From assembly GCF_001552255.1 (NCBI RefSeq), contig NZ_BCQV01000007.1, forward strand, positions 62,001-126,000: a DNA stretch of 64,000 nt, in the 5' to 3' direction. Within the stretch, counting starts at the first letter, position 1, and each line of letters begins with the position of its first letter. Source of the stretch: Alicyclobacillus shizuokensis NBRC 103103. GTDB taxonomy: Bacteria > Bacillota > Bacilli > Alicyclobacillales > Alicyclobacillaceae. The translations under genes were made by a program, and so were the position numbers. Under the pieces are notes generated by a model that was not told the origin of the DNA, did not search any database, and saw only the letters and a program-made list of their open reading frames with translations. Below are positions 8,196 to 16,849 of the stretch, piece after piece.

Positions 8196-10400
8196 ATGAG
8201 TGTACAGCTACGTGGTTTCCATAGGAAACTCTTTCAGACTCGATATGCTCAAAAGAGCCTGGATAAAGAAAGGTACATTGTACCGGGCGCCGATGTTGTG
8301 ACGTTGATTCGGGATGGGAAGTACCCGGTGCGTGAGACCGCCACCGTTACCCGTGTAGACGGCGAGACCGTTCACATGATCCTCACCAGCGGCGATATGG
8401 TAGGCCAAGAATTCAGCCAGAACATCGCTCATGTGGATGCGCTGGTGGAAACAGAATGGGAGCATGCATCGGAGCGCGTTTCAACCGCTGTGGCCGGGGT
8501 AGAGAAACCCGAAGTCCGCAAGTCCCATCAGAAGAAGTTCCATCATGCCATATCAAACTTTTTATTGATCCCAGCCGGCCGCATCCTCTCTGGCGCCGGA
8601 GATGACTCCTTCGTCACTCTGTTCAACTGCTATGTGACGGCAATCAAGCCACCAAAAGGCCAAGAACGGTATGGTCGCGACAGCCGTCAAGCGATCTTTC
8701 ACACGATGGGCTTCATCACGGAAATCATGGCGCGCGGTGGCGGGAATGGAACCTGTCTATCGGTTCTGCGACCGAAGTATGCGACGTTGTCTCAAACCAA
8801 GGGCAAGTCAGCGGGCGCGGTGCATACCGGCAACATGATCAGCTCCCTCACAGACTGGGTGGAGCAAGCCAACCGTCGTGGGGCCCAGATGCTGACCTTG
8901 CACGACTGGCACCCCGATGTATTCTATACCGCCGATGAAAACGACTCTCTCTATAATGAGGACTTCATTGGTGCCAAGAATAAGCCAGGCTTCATGGAAG
9001 GCAACAATTCCTCCGTTTTGGTGTCCGATGCCTTTATGCATGCGGTCGAACATGATTTGAATTGGGATCTTGTATTTCCGGACACCACGCATCCCGCCTA
9101 CAACCTTGAGTGGGATGGAGACCTCAACAAATGGAAAGCCAAGGGCTATCCGGTCAAAGTCTATCGCACGATCCGCGCGCGAGACATGTGGAAGAAGATC
9201 ATCCACTGCAATTGGCGTTCCGCCGAACCCGGCATCATCTTCATTGACACTTGCAATCGGATGCACAATGGCTGGTACCTCGGCACGATTATGGCCACGA
9301 ACCCATGCGGCGAGCAGCCGATTCTCGATGGCTCGACCTGCAACTTGGGCGCCATCAACTGGGGTCGCATGATTAAGCCGGTTGGAGAAGACGAGCTGGG
9401 AACCATCTATGACGTCGATTGGGATCTGCTGAAAAAGACCGTATGGGCAGGTGTCCGGTTCCTGGATAACGTCATTGACGTCAGCTTTTATTGGGACAAG
9501 GACCTTGAGCGTTGGCAAAAGGGGGAACGCCGTGTCGGCCTTGGCGGCATGGGCATCGCAGACTTCCTCATTGCCATGCGGAAGCGGTATGGCTCCAAAG
9601 AAGGCAACGAACTCATCGAGAAGGTCATGCGGTTCATTCGTGACGAGGCATACCGTTGCTCGATTGAATTGGCCAAGGAGAAAGGGCCATTCCCGTTCTT
9701 TGATCGCGACAAGTATCTGGAGAGTGGCTTCGTCAAGACCCTCCCCGAAGACATCCAGCAAGCGATCTATGAGCATGGCATTCGCAATTTGACCTTGCTG
9801 ACCTTTGCGCCGACCGGTACGACTGGCAGTGTCACGCCGTCCCTGCTCGATCCCGAAGGATCCGTGTCCACGGGTTGCGAACCCCACTTCGCCATGAAAT
9901 ATCACCGGCTTTCGCGGGTGGGTTCGACCATTCAATATGCAGGTGTCGCAAAAACATGGATAGATGAACATCCAGGACAGGAGCTTCCAGAGTGGTTTGT
10001 GGGTGCAATGGATCTCACCCCGGAAGAACACGTGGGTGTCCAAGCCGCGCTCCAGAAGTACGTCGACAGCTCCATTTCTAAGACCGTCAACTGTCCGGCC
10101 GATTACACGGAAGAACAAGTGGCCGAGGTCTACATGCTGTTATACAAGTCCGGCTGCAAAGGCGGGACCATCTATCGGGACGGTTCCCGTTATGAACAGA
10201 TCCTCAGCCTCACGGATGAAGAGGAAGCACCGGAGACGGCGGAAGAAAAGGCCGGGGAGACCAATGAGATGCCGGCGGTTCAAGACAAATATGCCAATTG
10301 GGAGTGCGTCGGTTGCGGCAGCAAATCCTTCGTACTTGTTGAGAATTGCCCGCAATGCACGGAGTGTGGTCTACAAGTGTGTTCCATTGGAGGACATTGA
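8196..10400 (+). CDS. nrdJ: class II (adenosylcobalamin-dependent) ribonucleotide reductase
   Basis: Reduces ribonucleotides to deoxyribonucleotides using B12. ATG 8196 follows AAAGGAG. Visible signatures: the first redox cysteine in LFNCYV (about residue 144), NPCGEQP (about 370-376) carrying the thiyl-radical cysteine and glutamate, CNLGAIN shortly after, and APTGTTG in the barrel. The C-terminus ends in a cysteine-rich swinging arm (CVGCG, CPQC, CGLQVC). At 734 aa it is a typical monomeric NrdJ with no activase or beta subunit nearby. The operator pair upstream suggests control by the element's own regulator. Confidence 0.95.
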   Translation: MSVQLRGFHRKLFQTRYAQKSLDKERYIVPGADVVTLIRDGKYPVRETATVTRVDGETVHMILTSGDMVGQEFSQNIAHVDALVETEWEHASERVSTAVAGVEKPEVRKSHQKKFHHAISNFLLIPAGRILSGAGDDSFVTLFNCYVTAIKPPKGQERYGRDSRQAIFHTMGFITEIMARGGGNGTCLSVLRPKYATLSQTKGKSAGAVHTGNMISSLTDWVEQANRRGAQMLTLHDWHPDVFYTADENDSLYNEDFIGAKNKPGFMEGNNSSVLVSDAFMHAVEHDLNWDLVFPDTTHPAYNLEWDGDLNKWKAKGYPVKVYRTIRARDMWKKIIHCNWRSAEPGIIFIDTCNRMHNGWYLGTIMATNPCGEQPILDGSTCNLGAINWGRMIKPVGEDELGTIYDVDWDLLKKTVWAGVRFLDNVIDVSFYWDKDLERWQKGERRVGLGGMGIADFLIAMRKRYGSKEGNELIEKVMRFIRDEAYRCSIELAKEKGPFPFFDRDKYLESGFVKTLPEDIQQAIYEHGIRNLTLLTFAPTGTTGSVTPSLLDPEGSVSTGCEPHFAMKYHRLSRVGSTIQYAGVAKTWIDEHPGQELPEWFVGAMDLTPEEHVGVQAALQKYVDSSISKTVNCPADYTEEQVAEVYMLLYKSGCKGGTIYRDGSRYEQILSLTDEEEAPETAEEKAGETNEMPAVQDKYANWECVGCGSKSFVLVENCPQCTECGLQVCSIGGH

Positions 10401-10448
10401 GTTTCATTGGAGGTGTGGCGAGCACCTCCGGTCCAGGAGGTGATGCTT

Positions 10449-10652
10449 GTGAAGGGACTCGGTCTACGAGATGGAATCCGCCTCCTTCTTATGTCCGTCC
10501 TCATTCTCGGCGTCATGCTTTATCTCTCTTGGACCGTCAGTTTGGCGTTTGGGCTCTTCGTCTTGGTCTTTGGTGTGGTTGAAATCGGCACCGAACTGTT
10601 TTGGATCTGGCTTGTGCAAGGAGGTGAGGAACATGGACATCCGACAAGCTGA
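10449..10652 (+). CDS. small membrane protein, 67 aa
   Basis: GTG 10449 gives correct spacing from AGGAGG (10436-10441); the ATG at 10443 is too close. Two hydrophobic helices (LLLMSVLILGVMLYLSW and LFVLVFGVVEIGTELFWIWL) make a membrane hairpin. Overlaps the papain-like hydrolase gene downstream. It could be holin-like given that partner, but this is inference only. Confidence 0.6.
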   Translation: MKGLGLRDGIRLLLMSVLILGVMLYLSWTVSLAFGLFVLVFGVVEIGTELFWIWLVQGGEEHGHPTS

Positions 10653-11109
10653 CCTCATTTTGGTGCGCGGCCATGGGCCAATTGAACGCATCATCGAACA
10701 CGTTACCGACAGCCCGTATTGTCATGTTGCAGGACTGGTCAAGGACAATGAACTCATTGAGGCCCAGGCTGGACACAAGATCGGATACCAAGCCCTGGAC
10801 TACTACGACGGTGTATCCGATGTCTTTACCTGCGACATGGCGACCGAGGAGCAACGGCAGCAGATCGTCGAATGGGTTGTCAACCGGCTGGGTGGTCATT
10901 ATGACTATCTGCTGATTGGTTGGGAGGCATTACACTACATTCTCCATGTCGACTTGCCTTACAACCCGGATCCGAACCGGTTTGACTGCTCCCAACTGTG
11001 GTCGGAAGCGTACCGCTCCGTCGGAATTGATTTGTGTCCAGGGATCAAGTTTCCCTCACCGGCAGACACCGCGAACTCTCCGGTACTCCGAAAGGTGGGC
11101 TCCTTTTAA
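10633..11109 (+). CDS. permuted papain-like (NlpC/P60, YiiX-type) hydrolase
   Basis: ATG 10633 is preceded by AAGGAGGTGAGG. The order of catalytic elements is permuted: histidine in SPYCHVAGLV (about residue 31) precedes the nucleophile cysteine in FDCSQLWSEAY (about 117), as in YiiX/LRAT-type amidases of the NlpC/P60 clan. 158 aa is normal for this family. Could cleave peptidoglycan peptides or a lipid/peptide amide; lacking a signal peptide, it would need the upstream membrane protein for export. Confidence 0.75.
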   Translation: MDIRQADLILVRGHGPIERIIEHVTDSPYCHVAGLVKDNELIEAQAGHKIGYQALDYYDGVSDVFTCDMATEEQRQQIVEWVVNRLGGHYDYLLIGWEALHYILHVDLPYNPDPNRFDCSQLWSEAYRSVGIDLCPGIKFPSPADTANSPVLRKVGSF

Positions 11110-11144
11110 GGAGTCACCATACATAGCAGGGGGGAGGGGCTATC

Positions 11145-11591
11145 ATGGAACTGCTATCCGAGTATGTCAAACGCCAACGTAACAGACGTCGATGGGTCGT
11201 ATCCATCGATGAACTTGAACCGGACAGCTACCGCACGCCACTGACAGAACGACTGCGAGACTTTATCGGCCAGCCAATTACGCCAGATTTCCAGAATCGG
11301 TTACAGCGAACGTTCGATGAGTATTTTCAGGAGATGCAATATATCAACCCACTGTACCAACCGGAATATCTCTATGAGGATCACTTTGTGATCGTGCCGG
11401 GCGAACGCGAATTCAGGCTCTCACACATCCCTGAACCTTCATCGGTTCTCGTATGGATCAACGAGACTCTAGCCCATTTGTTTGATGACTATACCTTAGT
11501 CGGAGACACCATTGTGTTTTCCGAATCACCGAATCGGGGAGATCTGCGAGTCCAATATCTGGTTCGAGCGCGGAGGCCCGTATGGAACTGA
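11145..11591 (+). CDS. MELI-tagged protein with phage structural-type beta domain, 148 aa
   Basis: Begins MELLSEYVKRQ, a member of the shared N-terminal peptide family. The C-terminal half reads FVIVPGEREFRLSHIPEPSS then VLVWINETL and DYTLVGDTIVFSESP, matching the recurring phage fibre/neck domain in which a loop G-x-x-x-F-x-L is followed by V-x-V-N-G, D-Y-x-x-x-G-x-x-I-x-F. This suggests a virion-associated protein. The stop is nested in the next start (GTATGGAACTGA). Confidence 0.65.
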   Translation: MELLSEYVKRQRNRRRWVVSIDELEPDSYRTPLTERLRDFIGQPITPDFQNRLQRTFDEYFQEMQYINPLYQPEYLYEDHFVIVPGEREFRLSHIPEPSSVLVWINETLAHLFDDYTLVGDTIVFSESPNRGDLRVQYLVRARRPVWN

Positions 11592-11881
11592 TTTCGGTCT
11601 ATATCGATCAACACCGGCCAACGGTTCACATTGACGATTTGGACATCGAGATTGACCTCGAAAAGTTGCAAATCACCGTGAGGTCGAGGGAATCCAGGAT
11701 GCTCTGTGTGGAGCAATTGCTCTATGAGCTTGGGATCTACAGCGCCGAGGAACTGCCGTGGATTGACATGCAACCGCCCGTCTATCTCGATGAAAAGACC
11801 ACGGTTCACATTGACGTGATGCCCAAGTACAGAAGACGTTTGTGGGAGGCCGTAAATTGGAACTCATTGCTGAATACATGA
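11582..11881 (+). CDS. MELI-tagged small protein, 99 aa
   Basis: Starts MELISVYIDQ at the ATG that overlaps the previous stop. The body is beta/alpha, with VHIDDLDIEIDLEKL and a C-terminal VHIDVMPKYRRRLWEA. No family recognised. Overlaps the next TTG-start gene by 25 bases. Confidence 0.65.
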   Translation: MELISVYIDQHRPTVHIDDLDIEIDLEKLQITVRSRESRMLCVEQLLYELGIYSAEELPWIDMQPPVYLDEKTTVHIDVMPKYRRRLWEAVNWNSLLNT

Positions 11882-12075
11882 AAGCACAGGAAGAGCGAGA
11901 GGAAGCCATTCAGGAAACCATCAATCGATTCATCGAGGAAGTATGTAACCAAATGCGTCAGGCCCTTGATTTCGATTTACATTCAAACGATGAAGTTCGC
12001 AACTACTTTGGTGAAACTCCATCTCCTACGTACCAAGTGCTTCTCCACTATGGGGGTGAAGATGTATGGAACTGA
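11857..12075 (+). CDS. MELI-tagged small protein, 72 aa
   Basis: The TTG at 11857, eight bases after GGGAGG, begins MELIAEYMKAQ; both the ribosome site and the family signature decide this start. Mostly helical and acidic afterwards. The gene ends in VWN because GTATGGAACTGA also provides the next start. Confidence 0.65.
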   Translation: MELIAEYMKAQEEREEAIQETINRFIEEVCNQMRQALDFDLHSNDEVRNYFGETPSPTYQVLLHYGGEDVWN

Positions 12076-12290
12076 TTTCTGCCTACCTTGAGAACCGTGA
12101 CAAGGCACGACTCGATGAGTTGACCGAAGCCTTCAACACGTTTCTAGACAGCTACAAGAAATTCATGGAGGACGCTGGAATCATTCCGTATTACGGGTTT
12201 CCCAATGACCAACCCACTTGGGTCACACCGATATGGCAAGAACCTCGAAGACCTGACTGGGAGGGCGCTGTACATTATGCAGCCTCTTGA
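12066..12290 (+). CDS. MELI-tagged small protein, 74 aa
   Basis: Begins MELISAYLENR, followed by a helical stretch (LDELTEAFNTFLDSYKKF) and an aromatic, proline-rich tail. No homologue recognised. Overlaps the following nuclease-like gene. Confidence 0.65.
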   Translation: MELISAYLENRDKARLDELTEAFNTFLDSYKKFMEDAGIIPYYGFPNDQPTWVTPIWQEPRRPDWEGAVHYAAS

Positions 12291-13020
12291 GCTGACCGTA
12301 AACGATCTGTACGAATTCAAGGCTTGTCCCCTGCGGTTTAAGTTCATGCGTTTGGACAAGCAGCCCGTCAAGATGACGGAGAATGATGGCCTGCGGGAAG
12401 CCGTGAAATCCACCATTAGCTACTTCTATTTCAACTTGGCACAAGGCAAGTTGGTGGGCATGGAAGATCTGAAGCAGAAGTTTGGTTCCATCTGGTATGA
12501 GCGCAACAAGATCTACAACATCATGTATGACGACAAAGTCAAGCAGCGAAAGCGGGAGCTAGAAGCCATCTCGATGTTGGCCTCATTTCATCGCCAACAA
12601 AAGTTCCACCCCGACAAAGTGGTGGCCGTAAATCTGGACTTTCGGATCCCATTTGGAGATGACCTCTATATCTCCGGTCAAATCCCCTTGATCCGGGAAA
12701 GTCCACGGGGTCTTGAGATCGCGCACTTCAAGGTCGGCAACCACAAGCCGGATGAGTTTTGGACCAAGACCGACATGGGGCTAACCATCGAAGCCATTGC
12801 CTTTGAGTCGATCTTTAAACAGCAGGTGCCAAGCATCTGTCTACACTATCTCAAGGCCGGCACAACGGTCTATACCAAGCGGACACGAAAAGACTACCAG
12901 CGTCTCTACAAGACGATCCGCATGATCAAAAAGACGATGGAGGAAGGCTGGTATTATCCTCGAGAGTCCTATCACTGTGACAAATGTCCAGCCAAACAAC
13001 CCTGTATGGAGTGGACTTGA
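12277..13020 (+). CDS. Cas4/RecB-like PD-(D/E)XK Fe-S protein, possibly inactive
   Basis: LTVNDLYEFKACPLRFKF at the N-terminus and CDKCPAKQPC at the C-terminus give the four cysteines (C plus CxxCx5C) that hold the [4Fe-4S] cluster in Cas4, AddB and Dna2 nucleases. The catalytic region is degenerate: where family members have G-x-I-D this protein has SGQIPLI, and the expected D-x-K strand is LEIAHFKVG. It may be a structural or DNA-binding pseudonuclease. Start at ATG 12277 with GGGAGGG about 12 bases upstream. A second, apparently intact relative is at 16850. 247 aa. Confidence 0.7.
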   Translation: MQPLELTVNDLYEFKACPLRFKFMRLDKQPVKMTENDGLREAVKSTISYFYFNLAQGKLVGMEDLKQKFGSIWYERNKIYNIMYDDKVKQRKRELEAISMLASFHRQQKFHPDKVVAVNLDFRIPFGDDLYISGQIPLIRESPRGLEIAHFKVGNHKPDEFWTKTDMGLTIEAIAFESIFKQQVPSICLHYLKAGTTVYTKRTRKDYQRLYKTIRMIKKTMEEGWYYPRESYHCDKCPAKQPCMEWT

Positions 13021-13403
13021 TGGAACTCATTCAAGCCTACCTAAGCCGCTGTCCGGAGCCAAAGAGCAAGCCGATCCAACATCACGCACCCTGGGCTCGT
13101 GATGTCACATCGTTGTCTCGTCGCGCGAATGCACTCGAAGACCTCTTCCTCGAGCACGGTGTGGCACTGGCTCAATATCGGGCCCTGGAATTCGCAACCC
13201 GTATAGAACGCGAGCACCTAAATGACATCCATAATGTTGAGCGAGAATGGGAACAGGCTCTGCAGGAACTTCTTGAGGAAGAACACCGAAAACGACAAAG
13301 ACAAAAGAGACGATGGCACACAGTACCGTTGATATGGACATGTCTGTGTCTTCTGTTGATAGGACTGGACCTGATCATAGCGATCCTACACCGCACTCAT
13401 TGA
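13020..13403 (+). CDS. MELI-tagged tail-anchored coiled-coil protein, 127 aa
   Basis: ATG overlaps the previous stop (TGATG). Begins MELIQAYLSRC. The middle is a coiled coil (about 45-105, EREWEQALQELLEEE), then a basic patch RKRQRQKRR and one C-terminal transmembrane helix (LIWTCLCLLLIGLDLIIAIL). This is a type II/tail-anchored topology with the tag on the cytoplasmic side. Confidence 0.65.
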   Translation: MELIQAYLSRCPEPKSKPIQHHAPWARDVTSLSRRANALEDLFLEHGVALAQYRALEFATRIEREHLNDIHNVEREWEQALQELLEEEHRKRQRQKRRWHTVPLIWTCLCLLLIGLDLIIAILHRTH

Positions 13404-13419
13404 AAGGAGGTGAGAGGAT

Positions 13420-13614
13420 ATGAAATCCTTCAATGAACTCCAAGTCATCGTGGCCAATGAGATTAAGCAACACGGCGCCGTGACACCCCAGACTGCCGTA
13501 ACCCTCATCGGCCATATTCAAGCCTTGGAAGACAAGGTTCGCAAACTCGAACAAAAGCTCCAAGCCACCAAGCCAAGGGACGAAGGTACCAAAGAGAGCA
13601 GTGGGGAAGAATGA
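13420..13614 (+). CDS. small coiled-coil protein, 64 aa
   Basis: AAAGGAGGTGAG precedes the ATG. A single helix with heptads (IQALEDKVRKLEQKLQA) follows an N-terminal helical segment. Could be a regulator or propeptide-like partner of the protease next door; nothing in the sequence proves this. Confidence 0.6.
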   Translation: MKSFNELQVIVANEIKQHGAVTPQTAVTLIGHIQALEDKVRKLEQKLQATKPRDEGTKESSGEE

Positions 13615-13656
13615 GCCAACATGGGACACAGGGGTGAAAAACCAAGGAGGATTCAT

Positions 13657-14565
13657 ATGCAAGAACGGTTTTTCACCACGGATGCACACGACTTGCAAAT
13701 GGTCAGGGCCGAACAGATCGGCGTGGACTATGTAGACTGGGGTCTACAGGTGATCATGGCACCCGAGGTCTGGAACAAAAGCATAGGCCAAGGCGTCAAA
13801 GTCGGCATCCTCGACACAGGCGTCGATTTCACGCACCCTGATCTCCGGGATAACATCGCCGCCTACATGGACTTCACGGGGTCTCCGGCCGGCCCACGAG
13901 ATGTAGAAGGACATGGCACGCATGTCGCCGGCATCATCGCCGCTGAATCGAACAATGTGGGCCTTGTCGGCGTCGCACCAGGAGCCAAGCTATATTGTGC
14001 CAAGGTCCTGGGCGATAACGGCAGTGGCGGGTTTGACGCCATCATCCGCGGCATTGATTGGTTGATTCAACAGGGCGTGGATGTCATCAATATGTCCCTG
14101 GGATGTTCCGTCGAGCCTCCGCAGGAAGTCCATCAAGCGATCCAACGCGCCGCGGCCGCCGGGATTGTCATCTGCGCAGCCTGTGGCAACGAGAATACCG
14201 ACGTCGGCTGGCCGGCCAAGTACGATGAAACGATTGCGGTATCCGCAATGGGTATGGACTACAACCGGGCGGAGTTTAGCAATCACGGCGTGAAAAACGA
14301 GATCATTGCGCCGGGTGTTGACATCCTATCTACATTCAAGGGAAGCACCTACGCACGTCTGTCCGGCACCAGTATGGCGACTCCAATTGTCACAGGTTCT
14401 GTCGCCTTGTACATCTCGATGATCAAGGCGCAGACCGGCAAACGTCCACCGGCGGAACAGATACATGCGGCGATTGACGCCTCCGCCGTTCACCTTGGCA
14501 AGGAAGGAAGAAACGAGGATTTCGGCGTAGGACTGATAAATCTCGTGAAACTCTTAGGAATTTGA
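13657..14565 (+). CDS. intracellular subtilisin-like serine protease (S8)
   Basis: Catalytic triad D53 (GILDTGVD), H86 (GHGTHVAG) and S239 (GTSMATP), with oxyanion N178 in ACGNEN. No signal peptide and only a short N-terminal extension containing APEVWN, as in Bacillus intracellular subtilisins (ISP), where this segment blocks the active site until cleaved. AAGGAGG lies before ATG 13657. 302 aa. On a phage-like element it could process virion proteins, cleave the MELI peptides or degrade host factors; the substrate is unknown. Confidence 0.93.
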   Translation: MQERFFTTDAHDLQMVRAEQIGVDYVDWGLQVIMAPEVWNKSIGQGVKVGILDTGVDFTHPDLRDNIAAYMDFTGSPAGPRDVEGHGTHVAGIIAAESNNVGLVGVAPGAKLYCAKVLGDNGSGGFDAIIRGIDWLIQQGVDVINMSLGCSVEPPQEVHQAIQRAAAAGIVICAACGNENTDVGWPAKYDETIAVSAMGMDYNRAEFSNHGVKNEIIAPGVDILSTFKGSTYARLSGTSMATPIVTGSVALYISMIKAQTGKRPPAEQIHAAIDASAVHLGKEGRNEDFGVGLINLVKLLGI

Positions 14566-14567
14566 AT

Positions 14568-14593
14568 AGGGGGCTATGTTCCCCCTGTTTTTT
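14568..14593 (+). terminator. intrinsic terminator
   Basis: AGGGGG/CCCCCT stem with a CTATGTT loop followed by a T-run; ends the operon that closes with the subtilisin gene. Confidence 0.85.
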
Positions 14594-14605
14594 CGCTTCA
14601 GCCTA

Positions 14606-14654
14606 TGCTATCATGTGTCTGTGCAATGCATTACACTGTTGCAACGCATTACAT
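14606..14654 (+). promoter_or_regulatory. extended -10 promoter with two tandem operators
   Basis: TGCTATCAT (14606-14614) is an extended -10. It is followed by GTGCAATGCATTACAC (14621-14636) and TTGCAACGCATTACAT (14639-14654), matching the regulon palindrome at 15 and 12 of 16 positions. Drives the block with RusA and the sigma-like factor. Confidence 0.65.
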
Positions 14655-14673
14655 CAAATCGAAGGAGAGGAAA

Positions 14674-14829
14674 ATGATGGGCCACAAAGTCCAGATCATC
14701 GAAGATCTTGGCAAGGGCGTCCTCCGAGAGCAATTGGCCAAGAAGGGAGAGAAGTCGGATGCTCATCGGGAGCAAACGCAAGAAGAACTTCGTCCTGGAG
14801 AGTCAAACGCACGAGCTGAAGACGAATGA
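14674..14829 (+). CDS. small hydrophilic protein, 51 aa
   Basis: ATG 14674 (or 14677) follows GAAGGAGAGG. Charged and probably disordered. Overlaps the next gene in another frame for 71 bases, an unusually long overlap for this window; it may chiefly serve to couple translation. Confidence 0.5.
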   Translation: MMGHKVQIIEDLGKGVLREQLAKKGEKSDAHREQTQEELRPGESNARAEDE

Positions 14830-15217
14830 TCAGGTGCTGATTGTCCAGCAGAAGTCCGATGGCGGAATCACCAACTATGACTTGATTCTCGAGCCGGACA
14901 AGTTTGATCAGCTTGGATCTGAGGTGCGCCTGTCTTTCGAGGAATACTGCGAAACCATCAACGATCTGGTCACGGAGGAAGAAGACGACTGGGATTCGCT
15001 CCGGATGAAAGACCAAATCAACATGACACGGGATGCGATCCTCGAGCGGACGATTCTCAAATACGCCAAGGAAAAGTACGGCCTCGATCCGGAGCAATTT
15101 AACGGACACGACATGAATTACATCAAGCGATATGGGTCGGACGGGAGTTTCCTCGGCGAAGCCGTCATCGTCACCTTGACGATGATCCCGACGATGAATG
15201 CGGCCGTGAAAGGGTGA
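14759..15217 (+). CDS. hypothetical protein, 152 aa
   Basis: ATG 14759 with AAGGGAGAG upstream. Acidic middle (LVTEEEDDWDSL) and a helical C-terminus; no family recognised. Immediately precedes RusA. Confidence 0.6.
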   Translation: MLIGSKRKKNFVLESQTHELKTNDQVLIVQQKSDGGITNYDLILEPDKFDQLGSEVRLSFEEYCETINDLVTEEEDDWDSLRMKDQINMTRDAILERTILKYAKEKYGLDPEQFNGHDMNYIKRYGSDGSFLGEAVIVTLTMIPTMNAAVKG

Positions 15218-15222
15218 GACAC

Positions 15223-15777
15223 ATGTTGGTCCCCCTGGAGCTGCCGATGATGATGTATGGCAAGTACAAAACCAGCTGGTATGTCAACGACCCGTCCGGT
15301 GCCACGGATCCAAGGACCGGGAAGCCGAAGAAAGTGAAGAAGACAAAGATCGTAGAGCACTTAGAGGAACGCGGCGATCCCGGGTTTTATCCAAGTGTCA
15401 ACCACATCTATCAGAACATCCGTGGCGGCGGCAAAAAACTGACAAAAGCTGCAGAGCAACTACTAGCAAAGTGGCGCAGTCTGGCGAAAGCATGGGCGGA
15501 GGAAGTCGGTTGGGAATGCACGCACGGTGAAAAGGTCATCGTCGAAGTTACGGCCTTCTTCCCAGACAACCAAAAGAGAGACACGTCCAACGTATACAAG
15601 CTGATGATGGATGCTTTGGAGGGTGTCATCTACGATGACGACTACTACGCCCTTCCGCGAACGATGGACTTTCAAGTCTTGCCCAAGGATAGCGCAAAGC
15701 GACCGTATTTTCGGCTCCACATCTACAAGAAAACCGACGAAGATCTGCATGGGCGTCAGGTTGCAGGAGGTTTTTGA
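15223..15777 (+). CDS. rusA: RusA-family Holliday junction resolvase
   Basis: Endonuclease that resolves four-way junctions. The diagnostic segment KRDTSNVYKLMMDALEGVIY followed by DDDYY corresponds to the RusA KPDxDNxxKxxxDALNGxxYxDD core with its essential aspartates. At 184 aa it is longer than E. coli RusA (120) because of an insert of about 60 residues after the N-terminal strand (GATDPRTGKPKKVKKTK). The ATG at 15223 is preferred over the GTG at 15214. Fits recombination-dependent replication with the annealing proteins here. Confidence 0.88.
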   Translation: MLVPLELPMMMYGKYKTSWYVNDPSGATDPRTGKPKKVKKTKIVEHLEERGDPGFYPSVNHIYQNIRGGGKKLTKAAEQLLAKWRSLAKAWAEEVGWECTHGEKVIVEVTAFFPDNQKRDTSNVYKLMMDALEGVIYDDDYYALPRTMDFQVLPKDSAKRPYFRLHIYKKTDEDLHGRQVAGGF

Positions 15778-16532
15778 TGTCGGACGAGTTGGTCCTGCGC
15801 TATCAGCAAACTGGAGACTGCGCCGGCCTCATCGAGGCATACCGGCCATACATCGAGAAGTTTCAGCGCATGTTTCTCACTGGAGACATTGACTTTGGAA
15901 ACTACGACATCCGACGGTTCCTCGCCTGTTACATATCGGACAAAGAGACGGTACGAAGTCTATGCCGTGGAAAATACCACAGCAAGCAGGCCATTCAGGA
16001 AGCCTATCGGGTGCTCGAGAAAATACGCCGGGTCTTTGACGGCTATGAGTCTGACGAACTCTTTCATGAGTTGTTGATCCCGTTTCTCACATGCGCAAGG
16101 TGTTACGAGCCTTCCGGCAAGACGTTCAGTCAATATCTGTACAGCTGCTTTCGATACCGACTCAAGCGGCTCATCGATGAACGACTGTTGGATACCAATG
16201 GGGAAATGGCCTATTGGGACATGCACGAGCCCGCCAGTGAAGCCTTAGAGGACGAGTTGGACCTCGACCGCCCTGAGTACATGGATCCCAGCGAGCCCGT
16301 GGATTTGCACAGTCTACTCTGGCTCAACGGCACCCTCTGCGGAGACACGTTCCGGGATCTCACGTACACCGAGCGATACATCCTCGTCAAGGCCTATGAA
16401 GATGGTCTGGATGAACGAGCCATCGCACAACTGACAGGGTTACACCATCGCTCTGTATACCGAATCCGCAAACGATTGATTGAGCATTTCCGCAACCTGC
16501 GGGATAAAGGAGAATTGAAATGGATCAGGTAG
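15777..16532 (+). CDS. RNA polymerase sigma factor-like protein
   Basis: AGGAGG lies 7 bases upstream of ATG 15777. The N-terminal segment LVLRYQQTGDCAGLIEAYRP and a central FSQYLYSCFRYRLKRLIDE resemble sigma-70 region 2. The C-terminus LTYTERYILVKAYEDGLDER then AIAQLTGLHHRSVYRIRKR is a clear region 4 helix-turn-helix. 251 aa. Phage sigma factors of this type redirect host polymerase to late promoters. No matching non-consensus promoter class was identified here. Confidence 0.8.
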   Translation: MSDELVLRYQQTGDCAGLIEAYRPYIEKFQRMFLTGDIDFGNYDIRRFLACYISDKETVRSLCRGKYHSKQAIQEAYRVLEKIRRVFDGYESDELFHELLIPFLTCARCYEPSGKTFSQYLYSCFRYRLKRLIDERLLDTNGEMAYWDMHEPASEALEDELDLDRPEYMDPSEPVDLHSLLWLNGTLCGDTFRDLTYTERYILVKAYEDGLDERAIAQLTGLHHRSVYRIRKRLIEHFRNLRDKGELKWIR

Positions 16533-16780
16533 CCATCATCAACCCCGATGCGAAGGTCGCTGGAATGGCTTGCAAGACGAAACAAGACGAACACACGTTA
16601 ATTCCACTGGACTGCTACGGCCGTGACATCGAATTCCTCGAGGACCGAATTGTCATCAAAAATCTCATCGTCCCGCACGCATGGTTTGAAGCCGTCCAGT
16701 TTTTCGACGAGAAGCACTGGAACGATATTGTCGAAGCGATTCGTCGGAAAGAAGCCCTCGATCTCTCGTATGCTCAATAA
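16520..16780 (+). CDS. hypothetical protein, 86 aa
   Basis: Overlaps the sigma-like gene by 13 bases with AAAGGAG upstream. Compact alpha/beta composition with PHAWFEAVQFFDEKHW; no family recognised. Confidence 0.6.
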   Translation: MDQVAIINPDAKVAGMACKTKQDEHTLIPLDCYGRDIEFLEDRIVIKNLIVPHAWFEAVQFFDEKHWNDIVEAIRRKEALDLSYAQ

Positions 16781-16785
16781 TTCTC

Positions 16786-16834
16786 TTGATTTCACACCTT
16801 CTTACGTTTATAATGATTGTGTAATGTATTACAC
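16786..16834 (+). promoter_or_regulatory. consensus promoter with palindromic operator
   Basis: TTGATT (16786-16791), 17-base spacer, TATAAT (16809-16814), then GTGTAATGTATTACAC (16819-16834), an operator with perfect 7-base arms covering the likely start site. Binding there would block transcription of the nuclease/RemA/polymerase operon. Confidence 0.85.
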
Positions 16835-16849
16835 GAAGGTTGTGAAGAC

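Noticed and set aside
10918-10940. Operator-like GCATTACACTACATT inside the hydrolase gene
   Set aside because: Only a half match, within coding sequence and without a promoter.
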